Positions 6,956 to 12,991 of a stretch of DNA of 12,991 bases are shown here, piece by piece. The notes under the pieces are model-generated. The model was not told the origin of the DNA. It searched no databases and was given only the letters and a program-made list of their open reading frames with translations. Every line of letters starts with the position of its first letter. Positions within the stretch are counted from its first letter, which is position 1. A program made the position numbers and the translations under genes. The DNA lies in NCBI RefSeq assembly GCF_002027545.1, contig NZ_MXAN01000111.1, forward strand, positions 1 to 12,991. Reading direction: 5' to 3'. Origin of the DNA: Moraxella lacunata. Its GTDB lineage: Bacteria > Pseudomonadota > Gammaproteobacteria > Pseudomonadales > Moraxellaceae.

Positions 6956-7609
6956 ATGAGTTTAATGAAAAATATTTTAGCTTTATCATTGGCATTTACG
7001 TTAGCAAATTCCGCCATTGCTTCCAATCAAAACTCTAAAACCGTTGACGGTTATAAAATTGATGTGTGCGACCCTTATTATGATGAACGTTAATCTAATA
7101 GCATAGAGCCAAAGTTTGACATTAACTTTTGCGATAAAAGAAATGTGGATGTGTATAAAAGATTTACAACCAAAGATATCAATTTTAATAGACTTCTTTC
7201 CAAACCCTGATTTTTATGGATTTTTAAAAACTTCAACCCCAATACTTATAAGGGTTTATTTTTAGTTTGGAAAGAGATTTAATAGAAAATATCACTAATC
7301 CGCCTTAAAGACTTTCACTATGTCGCCTTAGACCCTAAAACAAAACATGTCTATGCAATGCCAGCATATTTCTATGTTGAAAAAAATGGTAATGAAATAC
7401 AAAGTAAGTTGATTTTTAACAAAAACAACCAACACGTTTGTGCCCCTTACCAAAAGACTTATGATATTGCTTATTCCTTGTTGTACTTAGGCAATGGCTT
7501 TATAGATGATAGATATCCCACCTGTTACGAGTTTGTTAACAACAAATCAGAACTAGGTTTCAGTCCAATTCCTATTACCGAATCCTTAAAAAACCTAGGC
7601 TTTAAATAA
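6956..7609 (+). pseudogene. Broken gene for a small exported protein of unknown function
   Basis: The ATG at 6956 has a good SD (GGAG, eight bases away). It opens a typical Sec signal peptide (MKNILALSLAFTLANSAIA, residues 4-22, likely cleaved after AIA), followed by VDGYKIDVCDPYYDER. A TAA at 7091 ends it after 45 codons. The same frame then reads on (KFDINFCDKRNVDVYKRF...) to a 91-bp MITE at 7190-7280. Beyond it, from about 7307, comes a coherent C-terminal part (KDFHYVALDPKTKHVYAMPAYFYVEKNG... to LKNLGFK, stop 7607-7609). Removing the MITE and one AAT leaves the two halves in different frames, so at least one more indel has occurred. Cysteines recur (VCDP, FCDK, VCAP, TCYE), as in disulphide-bonded periplasmic proteins. 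I do not recognise the family. That both halves are one gene is an inference from context and composition. Confidence 0.65.
7190..7280 (+). mobile_element. 91-bp MITE (family II, copy 1), IS5-type ends
   Basis: Terminal inverted repeats: left AGACTTCTTTCCAAAC, right (reverse complement) AAATCTCTTTCCAAAC. It is flanked by AAT on both sides (7187-7189 and 7281-7283), a 3-bp duplication. With these flanks, 98 bases are identical to an inverted copy at 12725-12822. The ends resemble those of the IS5-family element at 4823-5711 (AGACCTCTTGCGAAAC). There is no coding capacity. It lies inside the exported-protein pseudogene. Confidence 0.85.
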
Positions 7610-7628
7610 TGCTTAGACTATTATTAAA

Positions 7629-7654
7629 AAGATACGTATCTTACACATTTTTTT
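7629..7654 (+). terminator. Possible terminator after the exported-protein pseudogene
   Basis: A 14-base perfect palindrome AAGATACGTATCTT (7629-7642), followed five bases later by a run of seven T. The stem is short and AT-rich and the loop is minimal, so this is a weak candidate. Confidence 0.35.
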
Positions 7655-7717
7655 GGGTAAATTTCAAAAACTTTACAAATAAAATGATTATCAAACAATG
7701 ATATTTTAAAATAATTT

Positions 7718-7818
7718 GTAGGGGAAAATTACATTTGCCCCATGGTAAATGTATCACCTTGGAAAAATTGCAATTCACTCTATAAATATTGAGTTTTGGG
7801 CGAATGTAATTCGCCCCT
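7718..7818. repeat. Paired REP-like palindromes (copy B)
   Basis: GTAG followed by the hairpin GGGGAAAATTACATTTGCCCC (7718-7741 overall), then about 56 bases, then the facing hairpin GGGCGAATGTAATTCGCCCC (7798-7817). It is the inverted counterpart of 5805-5869, with a longer middle. The left hairpin has one base change (A for C) that weakens its stem. It lies between the pseudogene and the serine protease gene. Confidence 0.75.
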
Positions 7819-7839
7819 TGTATTATAATACCTAAAACA

Positions 7840-7940
7840 AAACCCCATTATAAGCAACCATAATGGGGTTTGTGAGAAAGTAGCGTTGTTTCGCCCCTTG
7901 TGCTTAAAAGCACGCAGTGTAGATGTTAGCCTACTTTCTC
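7840..7940. other. Strongly structured non-coding stretch
   Basis: Three nested or adjacent inverted repeats: a perfect 12-bp stem AAACCCCATTAT with its complement (7840-7851 / 7860-7871); GAGAAAGTAG (7874-7883) pairing with CTACTTTCTC (7931-7940); and inside that, the 14-base palindrome GTGCTTAAAAGCAC (7900-7913). No open frame fits. The first stem, read on the minus strand, is followed by TTTTGTTTT and could terminate minus-strand transcripts. The second and third would fold into a branched RNA. It could be a small RNA, a leader of the downstream protease gene or a decayed repeat; no known family is recognised. The stretch 7941-8061 holds a TTGACA (8020-8025) without a good -10 and is otherwise plain. 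Confidence 0.4.
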
Positions 7941-8061
7941 ATCCATCATCACCCCGAATGGTATCTACAACCCAAAAATAATTATAGGGCAATCAATAAG
8001 TTATCATTTTAAGTTGAGATTGACATATACTTTATTTTATCAAAACAATTTTAGGAAAATC

Positions 8062-9375
8062 ATGAACAACACTCACCGTCAGACGGGGGCAAGCATTTGG
8101 GTTATCCTGCCATGGCTCATTGCCCTAGCCTTAGCCACGGCTTTGGTGCTATTGGTCGCCAAGCACAACGCCACGCCCCTAACCACCCAAAGCCAAGCCC
8201 CCAAAACTGAGCAGATTGCCCCAAATACACAGTCAAGCGAGCAGGTATGGCAACCCACCCTTGCCACGCCCAAAGCCCACAACAACCCTGACACCGCCCC
8301 CACAGTAGACTCTTATCACGACGCAGTCACCCAAGCCAGTCTGTCCGTGGTCAATATCTACACCACCCAAAAGGTGCAAAACCCTTATATGGGCGACCCT
8401 GTGTTGGAGCAGTTTTTTGAATACTATGGGCAAGGGCAAGAGATTGACAGGGGGGCGAGCAGTCTGGGTTCGGGCGTGATTGTCTCCAAAGATGGCTATA
8501 TCGTCACCAACGCCCATGTCATAGAACAAGCCGATGAGATTACCGTCGCTCTTAATGACGGACGTAAGGCACGGGCGACCATCGTCGGGGCGGACGTGGA
8601 GAGTGATTTGGCGGTGATTAAGGTTGAGATGGACAACCTAGTCCCACTGGCGTTTCGCCGTGAACCCATTCGTGTGGGCGATGTCGCACTTGCCATTGGC
8701 AATCCCTTTGGTGTGGGACAGACCGTCACCCAAGGCATTATCTCTGCCACTGGTCGCTCTGGACTGGGTCTGACCACCTTTGAAGACTTCATTCAGACTG
8801 ACGCCGCCATCAATCCCGGTAACTCAGGCGGTGCTTTGGTGGACGCCAATGGGGCGTTGGTCGGGATTAACACCGTCATTTACTCTCGCTCTGGCGGTTC
8901 GATGGGGATTGGTTTTGCCATTCCTACCACCATTGTTGAGCAGGTCATGAACGGACTGATTAGCACTGGCAGGGTCAGCCGTGGCTGGCTTGGCGTGGAG
9001 ATTGCCCCTGTCAGGGAAAACCCCACCAATCTCACCACTCACGAAGGCGTGGTCATCGCCAGTGTCATGGCGGATGGTCCAGCAGGCAAGGCAGGTCTAC
9101 AGGCAGGCGATGTGGTGCTGTCATTAGACGGCAAAACCATTGACAACGCCAACACACTCATCGGTATCGTCTCTGCCAAGGCTCCCGACAGCACGCTTGA
9201 TGCCGTGGTCAAGCGTGGCGATGATGAGCATGAACTCACCATCACCGTCGGCGAACGCCCCAGTCGTGGCAACAACCGCCAAAACAGCCAGCAAGACAGT
9301 CGCTCTCTGAGTCCCGAAGAGCGTGCTTATCTTAATGAGCTGTTTAATCAGTTAAACCGCATGCACGGACGTTGA
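8062..9375 (+). CDS. Membrane-anchored trypsin-like serine protease with one PDZ domain (DegS/AlgW-like)
   Basis: A 437-residue HtrA-family protease. Residues 11-33 form a single N-terminal membrane anchor without a convincing signal cleavage site. A low-complexity Thr/Gln/Pro/Ala linker follows (about 36-82). The protease domain (about 85-300) has the triad His152 (TNAHV), Asp182 (ESDLAVI) and Ser255 (NPGNSGGAL). One PDZ domain follows (about 307-398; RGWLGVE is its peptide-binding loop, and GPAGKAGLQAGDVVLSLDG is typical). The one-PDZ, anchored layout matches DegS/AlgW, which start the envelope-stress response by cutting an anti-sigma factor; secreted DegP/MucD have two PDZ domains. It is longer than DegS (about 355) because of the linker and a charged C-terminal helix (about 415-436). 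The ATG at 8062 has AGGA nearby; the 16-codon upstream extension from a TTG is unlikely. It probably acts in the periplasm on misfolded or regulatory substrates. Confidence 0.92.
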   Translation: MNNTHRQTGASIWVILPWLIALALATALVLLVAKHNATPLTTQSQAPKTEQIAPNTQSSEQVWQPTLATPKAHNNPDTAPTVDSYHDAVTQASLSVVNIYTTQKVQNPYMGDPVLEQFFEYYGQGQEIDRGASSLGSGVIVSKDGYIVTNAHVIEQADEITVALNDGRKARATIVGADVESDLAVIKVEMDNLVPLAFRREPIRVGDVALAIGNPFGVGQTVTQGIISATGRSGLGLTTFEDFIQTDAAINPGNSGGALVDANGALVGINTVIYSRSGGSMGIGFAIPTTIVEQVMNGLISTGRVSRGWLGVEIAPVRENPTNLTTHEGVVIASVMADGPAGKAGLQAGDVVLSLDGKTIDNANTLIGIVSAKAPDSTLDAVVKRGDDEHELTITVGERPSRGNNRQNSQQDSRSLSPEERAYLNELFNQLNRMHGR

Positions 9376-9403
9376 TGGCAAACCAAACCCAATCTTGGTA
9401 TTA

Positions 9404-9604
9404 GGGCGTGCCTGCCTTTGATATTTGCCATGAGAAATGAGAAAAATCGCCCGTTTTTCAAGGAAAAAGTGAAGTTTGATAGTTATTCTATCAAACGAGC
9501 TTTTGACGATGAAAAACCAGATTTAGCCATTTTTCATGCAAAAATGAATTAAAGTGTTAAATTTCATCTTATTTTTAAAAATGTTATCAATGGTAGGCAC
9601 GCCC
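9404..9604 (+). mobile_element. 201-bp MITE (family I, copy 1)
   Basis: It is bounded by inverted repeats: GGGCGTGCCTGCC at the left and, reverse-complemented, GGGCGTGCCTACC at the right. TA lies on each side (9402-9403 and 9605-9606), suggesting a TA target duplication. The interior has a conserved hairpin GTTTGATAG / CTATCAAAC. From 9444 to 9545 it differs at only three positions from the inverted copy at 10735-10937. No transposase is encoded. It lies between the protease and hemF genes and may supply the 3' end of the protease transcript, since no other terminator is seen there. Confidence 0.85.
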
Positions 9605-9615
9605 TAGTTTTTTTG

Positions 9616-10652
<1,037 letters not shown>

Positions 10653-10734
10653 ACACTCGCTTTGTTATTAAATGTAACTTTATGTGCTTTTATGCAATGG
10701 CGTTTGAAATCATCAAAGGCTTGTGATATATTTG

Positions 10735-10937
10735 GGGCGTGTTGAACATTGATAACATTTTTGTAAAATAAGATGAAAATTTAAAACTTTTATCTATTTT
10801 TGCATGAAAAATGGCTAAATCTTGTTTTTCATCGTCAAAAGTTCGTTTGATAGAATGACTATCAAACTTCACTTTTTCCTTGAAAAACGGGCGATTTCCC
10901 CTATTTTTCATTGCAAATACCAAAGTTCAACACGCCC
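10735..10937 (-). mobile_element. 203-bp MITE (family I, copy 2, inverted)
   Basis: The inverted counterpart of 9404-9604. Its ends on both sides read GGGCGTGTTGAAC inward. Thus the hexamer after GGGCGTG is TTGAAC at both ends here but CCTGCC/CCTACC in copy 1: the two ends change together. The right flank is TA; the left is TTG, so a clean TA duplication is not preserved. The interior hairpin is kept with a different loop. A minus-strand open frame of 77 codons crosses it but is not conserved as protein in copy 1. Confidence 0.85.
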
Positions 10938-10943
10938 TAGGTC

Positions 10944-10969
10944 AAGTTTATATAAAAAGTTTATATAAA
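10944..10969. repeat. Tandem 13-bp repeat upstream of the cytochrome c' gene
   Basis: Two perfect head-to-tail copies of AAGTTTATATAAA, each containing the palindrome TTTATATAAA. They sit just after MITE copy 2 and about 80 bases before the cytochrome c' ATG. They contain TATA-rich hexamers and may overlap a promoter, or could be an operator. No known regulator site was matched. Confidence 0.6.
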
Positions 10970-10981
10970 CTCATGAATAAT

Positions 10982-11013
10982 AAAAAAGAATTGGTTTTTG
11001 CCAATTCTTTTTT
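10982..11013. terminator. Strong hairpin with T-run in the cytochrome c' leader
   Basis: A perfect 13-bp inverted repeat AAAAAAGAATTGG / CCAATTCTTTTTT with a 6-base loop, a full intrinsic-terminator structure usable on both strands. It ends only 33 bases before the cytochrome c' start. It may end hemF-side transcripts. If the cytochrome promoter lies upstream, at the TATA-rich repeats, it would instead act as an attenuator of that gene. Confidence 0.75.
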
Positions 11014-11046
11014 GTCAAATACCAAGCCACCTTGATAGAAAGCCCC

Positions 11047-11538
11047 ATGAAATCAGCAAAATTGAAATCTCTAAAATTGCAATCGGTAAAATCTTTTGGT
11101 CTCATCGCCCTAACCGCCCTTGCCCTGACTGCTTGTGGCGACAAAGCCCCTGCTGGTGCTAGCTCAGCAACATCACCCGATGTCAAAGCCCGCCAAGACC
11201 TAATGCAAGACTGGCGTGCTGCCAATGATATCCTAAAAGGCATGATGGAAAACCCTGCCAATTTTGATGCCGCCACCTTTAAAGAGCAAGCTGAATTCAT
11301 CAGTGGTAGCACCGTCCAAATGTGGACGCACTTTAATGATGCCAATGCCAAAGGCGACTCTCAGGACGCTGTATGGTCAGATGCGACAGGTTTCCAAGCC
11401 AAAAAAGACGAGTTTGATGCCGCCACCCAAAACCTTGTGGCAGTCGCCGCCACTGCCCAAAGTGCCGATGATGTCAATGCCGCTTTTGGAGCCATGGCAG
11501 AAGGCTGTGGCAGTTGCCACAAGGTTTATAAAAAGTGA
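11047..11538 (+). CDS. Cytochrome c' (class II c-type cytochrome), lipoprotein form
   Basis: A 163-residue precursor. Residues 1-29 are a basic, then hydrophobic signal sequence ending in the lipobox LTAC with Cys30, so the mature protein should be lipid-anchored on the periplasmic side. A short Ala/Ser/Gly linker (31-45) leads to a helical domain of about 115 residues. The haem-binding CGSCH (154-158) is near the C-terminus (ending KVYKK), the hallmark of class II cytochromes c'; His158 is the proximal haem ligand. Spaced motifs such as RQDLMQDWRAANDILKGMM and FKEQAEFISGSTVQMWTHF fit the four-helix bundle. Cytochromes c' bind NO and in pathogenic Neisseria a related lipoprotein protects against it, so NO tolerance is a reasonable inference. 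Start: the ATG at 11047 gives the proper signal sequence; an upstream TTG adds five residues and is less likely. No partner genes adjoin. Confidence 0.93.
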   Translation: MKSAKLKSLKLQSVKSFGLIALTALALTACGDKAPAGASSATSPDVKARQDLMQDWRAANDILKGMMENPANFDAATFKEQAEFISGSTVQMWTHFNDANAKGDSQDAVWSDATGFQAKKDEFDAATQNLVAVAATAQSADDVNAAFGAMAEGCGSCHKVYKK

Positions 11539-11558
11539 TTGTTAATTGTTGATTGTTG
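11538..11558. repeat. Short 7-bp tandem repeat
   Basis: Three head-to-tail heptamers (ATTGTTA, ATTGTTG, ATTGTTG) start at the last base of the cytochrome c' stop codon. They are possibly a length-variable microsatellite with no coding effect. Confidence 0.6.
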
Positions 11559-11581
11559 ATTAATAAACTTTTAAATAATTT

Positions 11582-11606
11582 TAAGGGTAAATTAGGTTTA
11601 CCCTTA
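11582..11606 (+). terminator. Rho-independent terminator of the cytochrome c' gene
   Basis: A perfect 10-bp stem TAAGGGTAAA / TTTACCCTTA with a 5-base loop, followed by a T-rich tract (TTTATTTTTT), 43 bases after the stop codon. Confidence 0.85.
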
Positions 11607-11661
11607 TTTATTTTTTAGAATTGTTCAATTAAAATAATTTGATAATATTGACATATAAAAA

Positions 11662-11773
11662 AGGGAAGAGTGCGATTCGCCCAAGTGTTTATTTACCACG
11701 GGACTTGTGGGGGCGTGTTGCACACGCTCTTGGGTGACACCATCTTTATCAAGCATACACAGCACGCTCCTAC
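11662..11773. repeat. Mosaic of REP-like hairpins (third cluster)
   Basis: It contains a degenerate hairpin unit AGGGAAGAGTGCGATTCGCC.. (11662-11682, 15 of 21 bases like the unit at 5805). Next comes GTGGG followed by the hairpin GCGTGTTGCACACGC (11713-11727). Then comes a facing imperfect hairpin ending GCTCCTAC (11752-11773), which on the minus strand reads GTAG before the stem. The GTAG/hairpin pairing is the same design as the 5805 and 7718 clusters with a different stem sequence. No gene lies in 11607-11831. Confidence 0.55.
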
Positions 11774-11789
11774 AACTTCAATCAAAGAC

Positions 11790-11805
11790 ATTATTAATTA
11801 ATAAT
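11790..11805. repeat. 16-bp perfect AT palindrome
   Basis: ATTATTAATTAATAAT lies between the REP-like cluster and the sodA terminator. Entirely A/T; could be chance in AT-rich spacer or a binding site. Confidence 0.35.
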
Positions 11806-11831
11806 ATTAATACCTATATTTTATACAAACA

Positions 11832-11860
11832 AAAAACAAGCCCAATTTGAGCTTGTTTTT
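11832..11860 (-). terminator. Rho-independent terminator of sodA
   Basis: Stem AAAAACAAGC / GCTTGTTTTT around a 9-base loop, with further T/A runs on both sides, about 40 bases beyond the sodA stop. The structure is symmetrical and could also stop read-through from the convergent cytochrome gene. Confidence 0.8.
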
Positions 11861-11901
11861 GTTTTTAAGCAATAATTATTTAAAACCAATCGTTTTATAA
11901 A

Positions 11902-12516
11902 TTACGCTTTATCAAAGTTTTCTTGGGCTTTGTCCCAGTTTACCACATTCCAGAACGCCTTGATGTAGTCTGGACGTTTGTTTTGGTATTTTAGGTAATA
12001 AGCATGTTCCCACACGTCAAGACCGATGATTGGCGTACCTTCGCACCCTGCCACGTCTTTACCCATCAGTGGGCTGTCTTGGTTGGCAGTTGAAACAACA
12101 GCGAGTTTGTCGCCTTGCTTAACCAGCCACGCCCAACCCGAACCAAAGCGAGTGGCAGCCGCTTTTTCAAATTGCTCTTGGAACGCTTCTACCGAGCCAA
12201 AATCACGCACGATGGCGTCTTTTAGTGAGCCTTTTAGCTCTGTGCCAGTTTTTAGGATTGTCCAAAATAGGCTGTGGTTGGCGTGTCCACCTGCGTTATT
12301 ACGAACGGCTGTTTGTTTGTCGGCAGGCAGTGCAGATAGGTTGGCGATAACTTCTTCGGCTGATTTGTCCGCCCATTCAGTGCCTTCTAGGGCAGCGTTG
12401 GCGTTATTGACATACGCTTGATGATGGCGAGAATGGTGGATTTCCATGGTTTCTTTGTCAAAATGTGGCTCTAATGCGTCATAGCTGTAACCTAGCTCAG
12501 GCAGGGTAAAAGACAT
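11902..12516 (-). CDS. sodA: Superoxide dismutase [Mn]
   Basis: A 204-residue cytosolic enzyme converting superoxide to hydrogen peroxide and oxygen. Metal ligands are His27, His81, Asp167 and His171 ([12 protein letters not shown]). The sequence is of the Mn type: [13 protein letters not shown] (73-85, with Gly76-Gly77) and NQDSPLMG (145-152, with Gln146) are the discriminating stretches. Overall it follows E. coli SodA closely from [20 protein letters not shown] to [11 protein letters not shown], whereas Fe-type SodB would carry an AAQ.WNH-type segment. The ATG at 12516 has AAGGAA about nine bases upstream. It has its own promoter (12575-12603), a Fur-box-like site further upstream and a terminator downstream. 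Fur repression of sodA is known in E. coli; here it is inferred. Metal type is inferred from sequence only. Confidence 0.96.
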   Translation of the reverse strand: MSFTLPELGYSYDALEPHFDKETMEIHHSRHHQAYVNNANAALEGTEWADKSAEEVIANLSALPADKQTAVRNNAGGHANHSLFWTILKTGTELKGSLKDAIVRDFGSVEAFQEQFEKAAATRFGSGWAWLVKQGDKLAVVSTANQDSPLMGKDVAGCEGTPIIGLDVWEHAYYLKYQNKRPDYIKAFWNVVNWDKAQENFDKA

Positions 12517-12574
12517 GATAATTCCTTAATAAAATTAGGGTTAATGTTTGTACAAATCATTGATTTGTCCCATC

Positions 12575-12603
12575 AATATAAAGGCAAAATTGGCAAATTT
12601 CAA
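12575..12603 (-). promoter_or_regulatory. Probable sigma-70 promoter of sodA
   Basis: Read on the minus strand: -35 TTGAAA (12598-12603), a 17-base spacer and -10 TATATT (12575-12580), about 60 bases before the ATG. It is followed by AAATCAATGATTT, a small palindrome near the expected start point. Confidence 0.65.
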
Positions 12604-12637
12604 GTGCTATTTTATCAGTTTACAAAAAACCAATCTA

Positions 12638-12656
12638 ATAAATGATTATCATTATT
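12638..12656. promoter_or_regulatory. Fur-box-like site upstream of sodA
   Basis: On the minus strand AATAATGATAATCATTTAT matches 15 of 19 positions of the E. coli Fur consensus, with the core AATGATTATCATT perfectly symmetrical. It lies about 35 bases upstream of the proposed -35 and about 120 bases from the sodA ATG, further than a typical repressor site. It might serve another promoter, including one for a gene beyond the right edge. Confidence 0.5.
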
Positions 12657-12694
12657 AAGTGATAAAATCAGTACTTATTTTATCACTTAATAAT
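12651..12694. repeat. 18-bp perfect inverted repeat overlapping the Fur-like site
   Basis: Arms ATTATTAAGTGATAAAAT (12651-12668) and its complement (12677-12694) around the 8-base loop CAGTACTT. A related TATTTTATCA also occurs at 12608-12617. The stem is AT-rich and has no T-run outside it, so it is a cruciform or operator candidate more than a terminator. Confidence 0.6.
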
Positions 12695-12724
12695 GGGTTT
12701 TTTGAACATTGATAACATTTTTAC
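12695..12724 (-). mobile_element. Remnant of a family I MITE end
   Basis: GGGTTTTTTGAAC followed by ATTGATAACATTTTT matches the outer end of MITE copy 2 (10735 onward) almost base for base after the first positions. The rest of the element is absent: a family II MITE begins immediately after, and its far flank does not resume family I sequence. Confidence 0.65.
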
Positions 12725-12727
12725 ATT

Positions 12728-12818
12728 AAATCTCTTTCCAAACTAAAAATAAACCCTTATAAGTATTGGGGTTGAAGTTTTTAAAAATCCATAAAAATCA
12801 GGGTTTGGAAAGAAGTCT
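12728..12818 (-). mobile_element. 91-bp MITE (family II, copy 2, inverted)
   Basis: The exact reverse complement of 7190-7280, with ATT on both sides (12725-12727 and 12819-12821), the same 3-bp duplication pattern. The identity of 98 bases including flanks indicates recent movement or recent conversion between copies. Confidence 0.85.
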
Positions 12819-12821
12819 ATT

Positions 12822-12991
12822 ATAGAGTAGTTACAGAGCGATGACAATAGTTATGAGAATGAAAATATAAAAATTTTTAAAAAAAAATGATTAGGTGCGG
12901 GTCTAATTTTACGATGGGTTTGATGGGGTTGTTATGGGTATTTTAAAAACACTGAGAATAAAGCATGAGATAGTTTTATTTAAAAAATAAA
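12822..12991. other. AT-rich right edge without a recognisable gene
   Basis: No frame longer than about 20 codons is supported. There is a run of nine A (12879-12887) and some purine-rich sequence, but no clear promoter, SD or repeat. It may belong to the leader of a gene beyond the window. Confidence 0.4.

Noticed and set aside
7358..7609. Independent 83-residue gene starting at 7358
   Set aside because: There is no SD or promoter, and coherent coding sequence continues upstream to about 7307. It is better explained as the 3' part of the broken exported-protein gene.
5805..7818. CRISPR-like repeats
   Set aside because: The repeats are few, palindromic, inverted and irregularly spaced, with no spacer array and no cas genes.
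8014..8061. Upstream TTG start for the serine protease
   Set aside because: The ATG at 8062 has a proper SD. The extension would put polar residues before the anchor, and its codons overlap likely promoter sequence (TTGACA).
10690..10923. 77-codon minus-strand frame after hemF
   Set aside because: It lies almost wholly in MITE family I copy 2. The matching frame in copy 1 stops early, and the three differences in the shared core all change amino acids, so there is no sign of protein selection.
10973..11035. 20-codon leader peptide spanning the terminator before the cytochrome c' gene
   Set aside because: It has no SD, and its codons are simply the hairpin and poly-T sequence, so chance is the simpler explanation.
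11902..12516. Fe-type superoxide dismutase (sodB)
   Set aside because: The [10 protein letters not shown] and QDSPLMG stretches and overall pattern follow Mn-type SodA.
12931..12989. Short frame (about 18 codons) at the right edge
   Set aside because: It is too short and has no SD or recognisable sequence.

Overview
The window looks like chromosomal DNA of a Moraxella or close relative (Moraxellaceae, Gammaproteobacteria). This rests on AT-rich spacers around moderately AT-rich genes, GyrA with Thr at residue 80 (the residue reported as native in M. catarrhalis, recalled from the literature), and protein sequences that read as gammaproteobacterial. The species is not determined. No tRNA, rRNA, CRISPR array, phage gene or origin was seen.

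Left part (1-3870): a small DUF997/YhdT-type membrane protein gene, coupled to a gene that runs off the left edge, then rpsT (ribosomal protein S20), both on the minus strand. They diverge from gyrA (DNA gyrase subunit A) on the plus strand. These are housekeeping genes with recognisable promoters and terminators.

Middle part (3870-8060) is a decayed accessory strip. A DUF3800-family gene has been hit three times. A single-ORF IS1-family element with an 8-bp target duplication sits just before its -10 box. An IS5-family element is inserted after codon 7 with a 3-bp duplication. A palindromic REP-like pair cuts off the 3' end. Next come an orphan ABC-transporter permease gene and a broken gene for a small exported protein, which carries a premature stop and a 91-bp MITE. 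A second REP-like pair and a strongly structured stretch follow.

Right part (8060-12991): a membrane-anchored DegS/AlgW-like serine protease, hemF (aerobic coproporphyrinogen III oxidase), a lipoprotein form of cytochrome c', and convergent sodA (Mn superoxide dismutase) with a Fur-box-like site upstream. hemF is bracketed by two inverted copies of a ~200-bp MITE. Haem synthesis, a c-type cytochrome, an envelope protease and superoxide defence suit an oxygen-using host-associated bacterium, but each gene seems to have its own signals and no operon is evident.

The main novelty is the small-repeat ecology rather than a new protein system. There are two MITE families, each present more than once. 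One of them (98 bp identical between two inverted copies, counting flanks) shares ends and 3-bp target duplications with the IS5-family element here, so it is probably its non-autonomous derivative. There are also three GTAG-associated hairpin pairs resembling RAYT-mobilised REP/BIME sequences.
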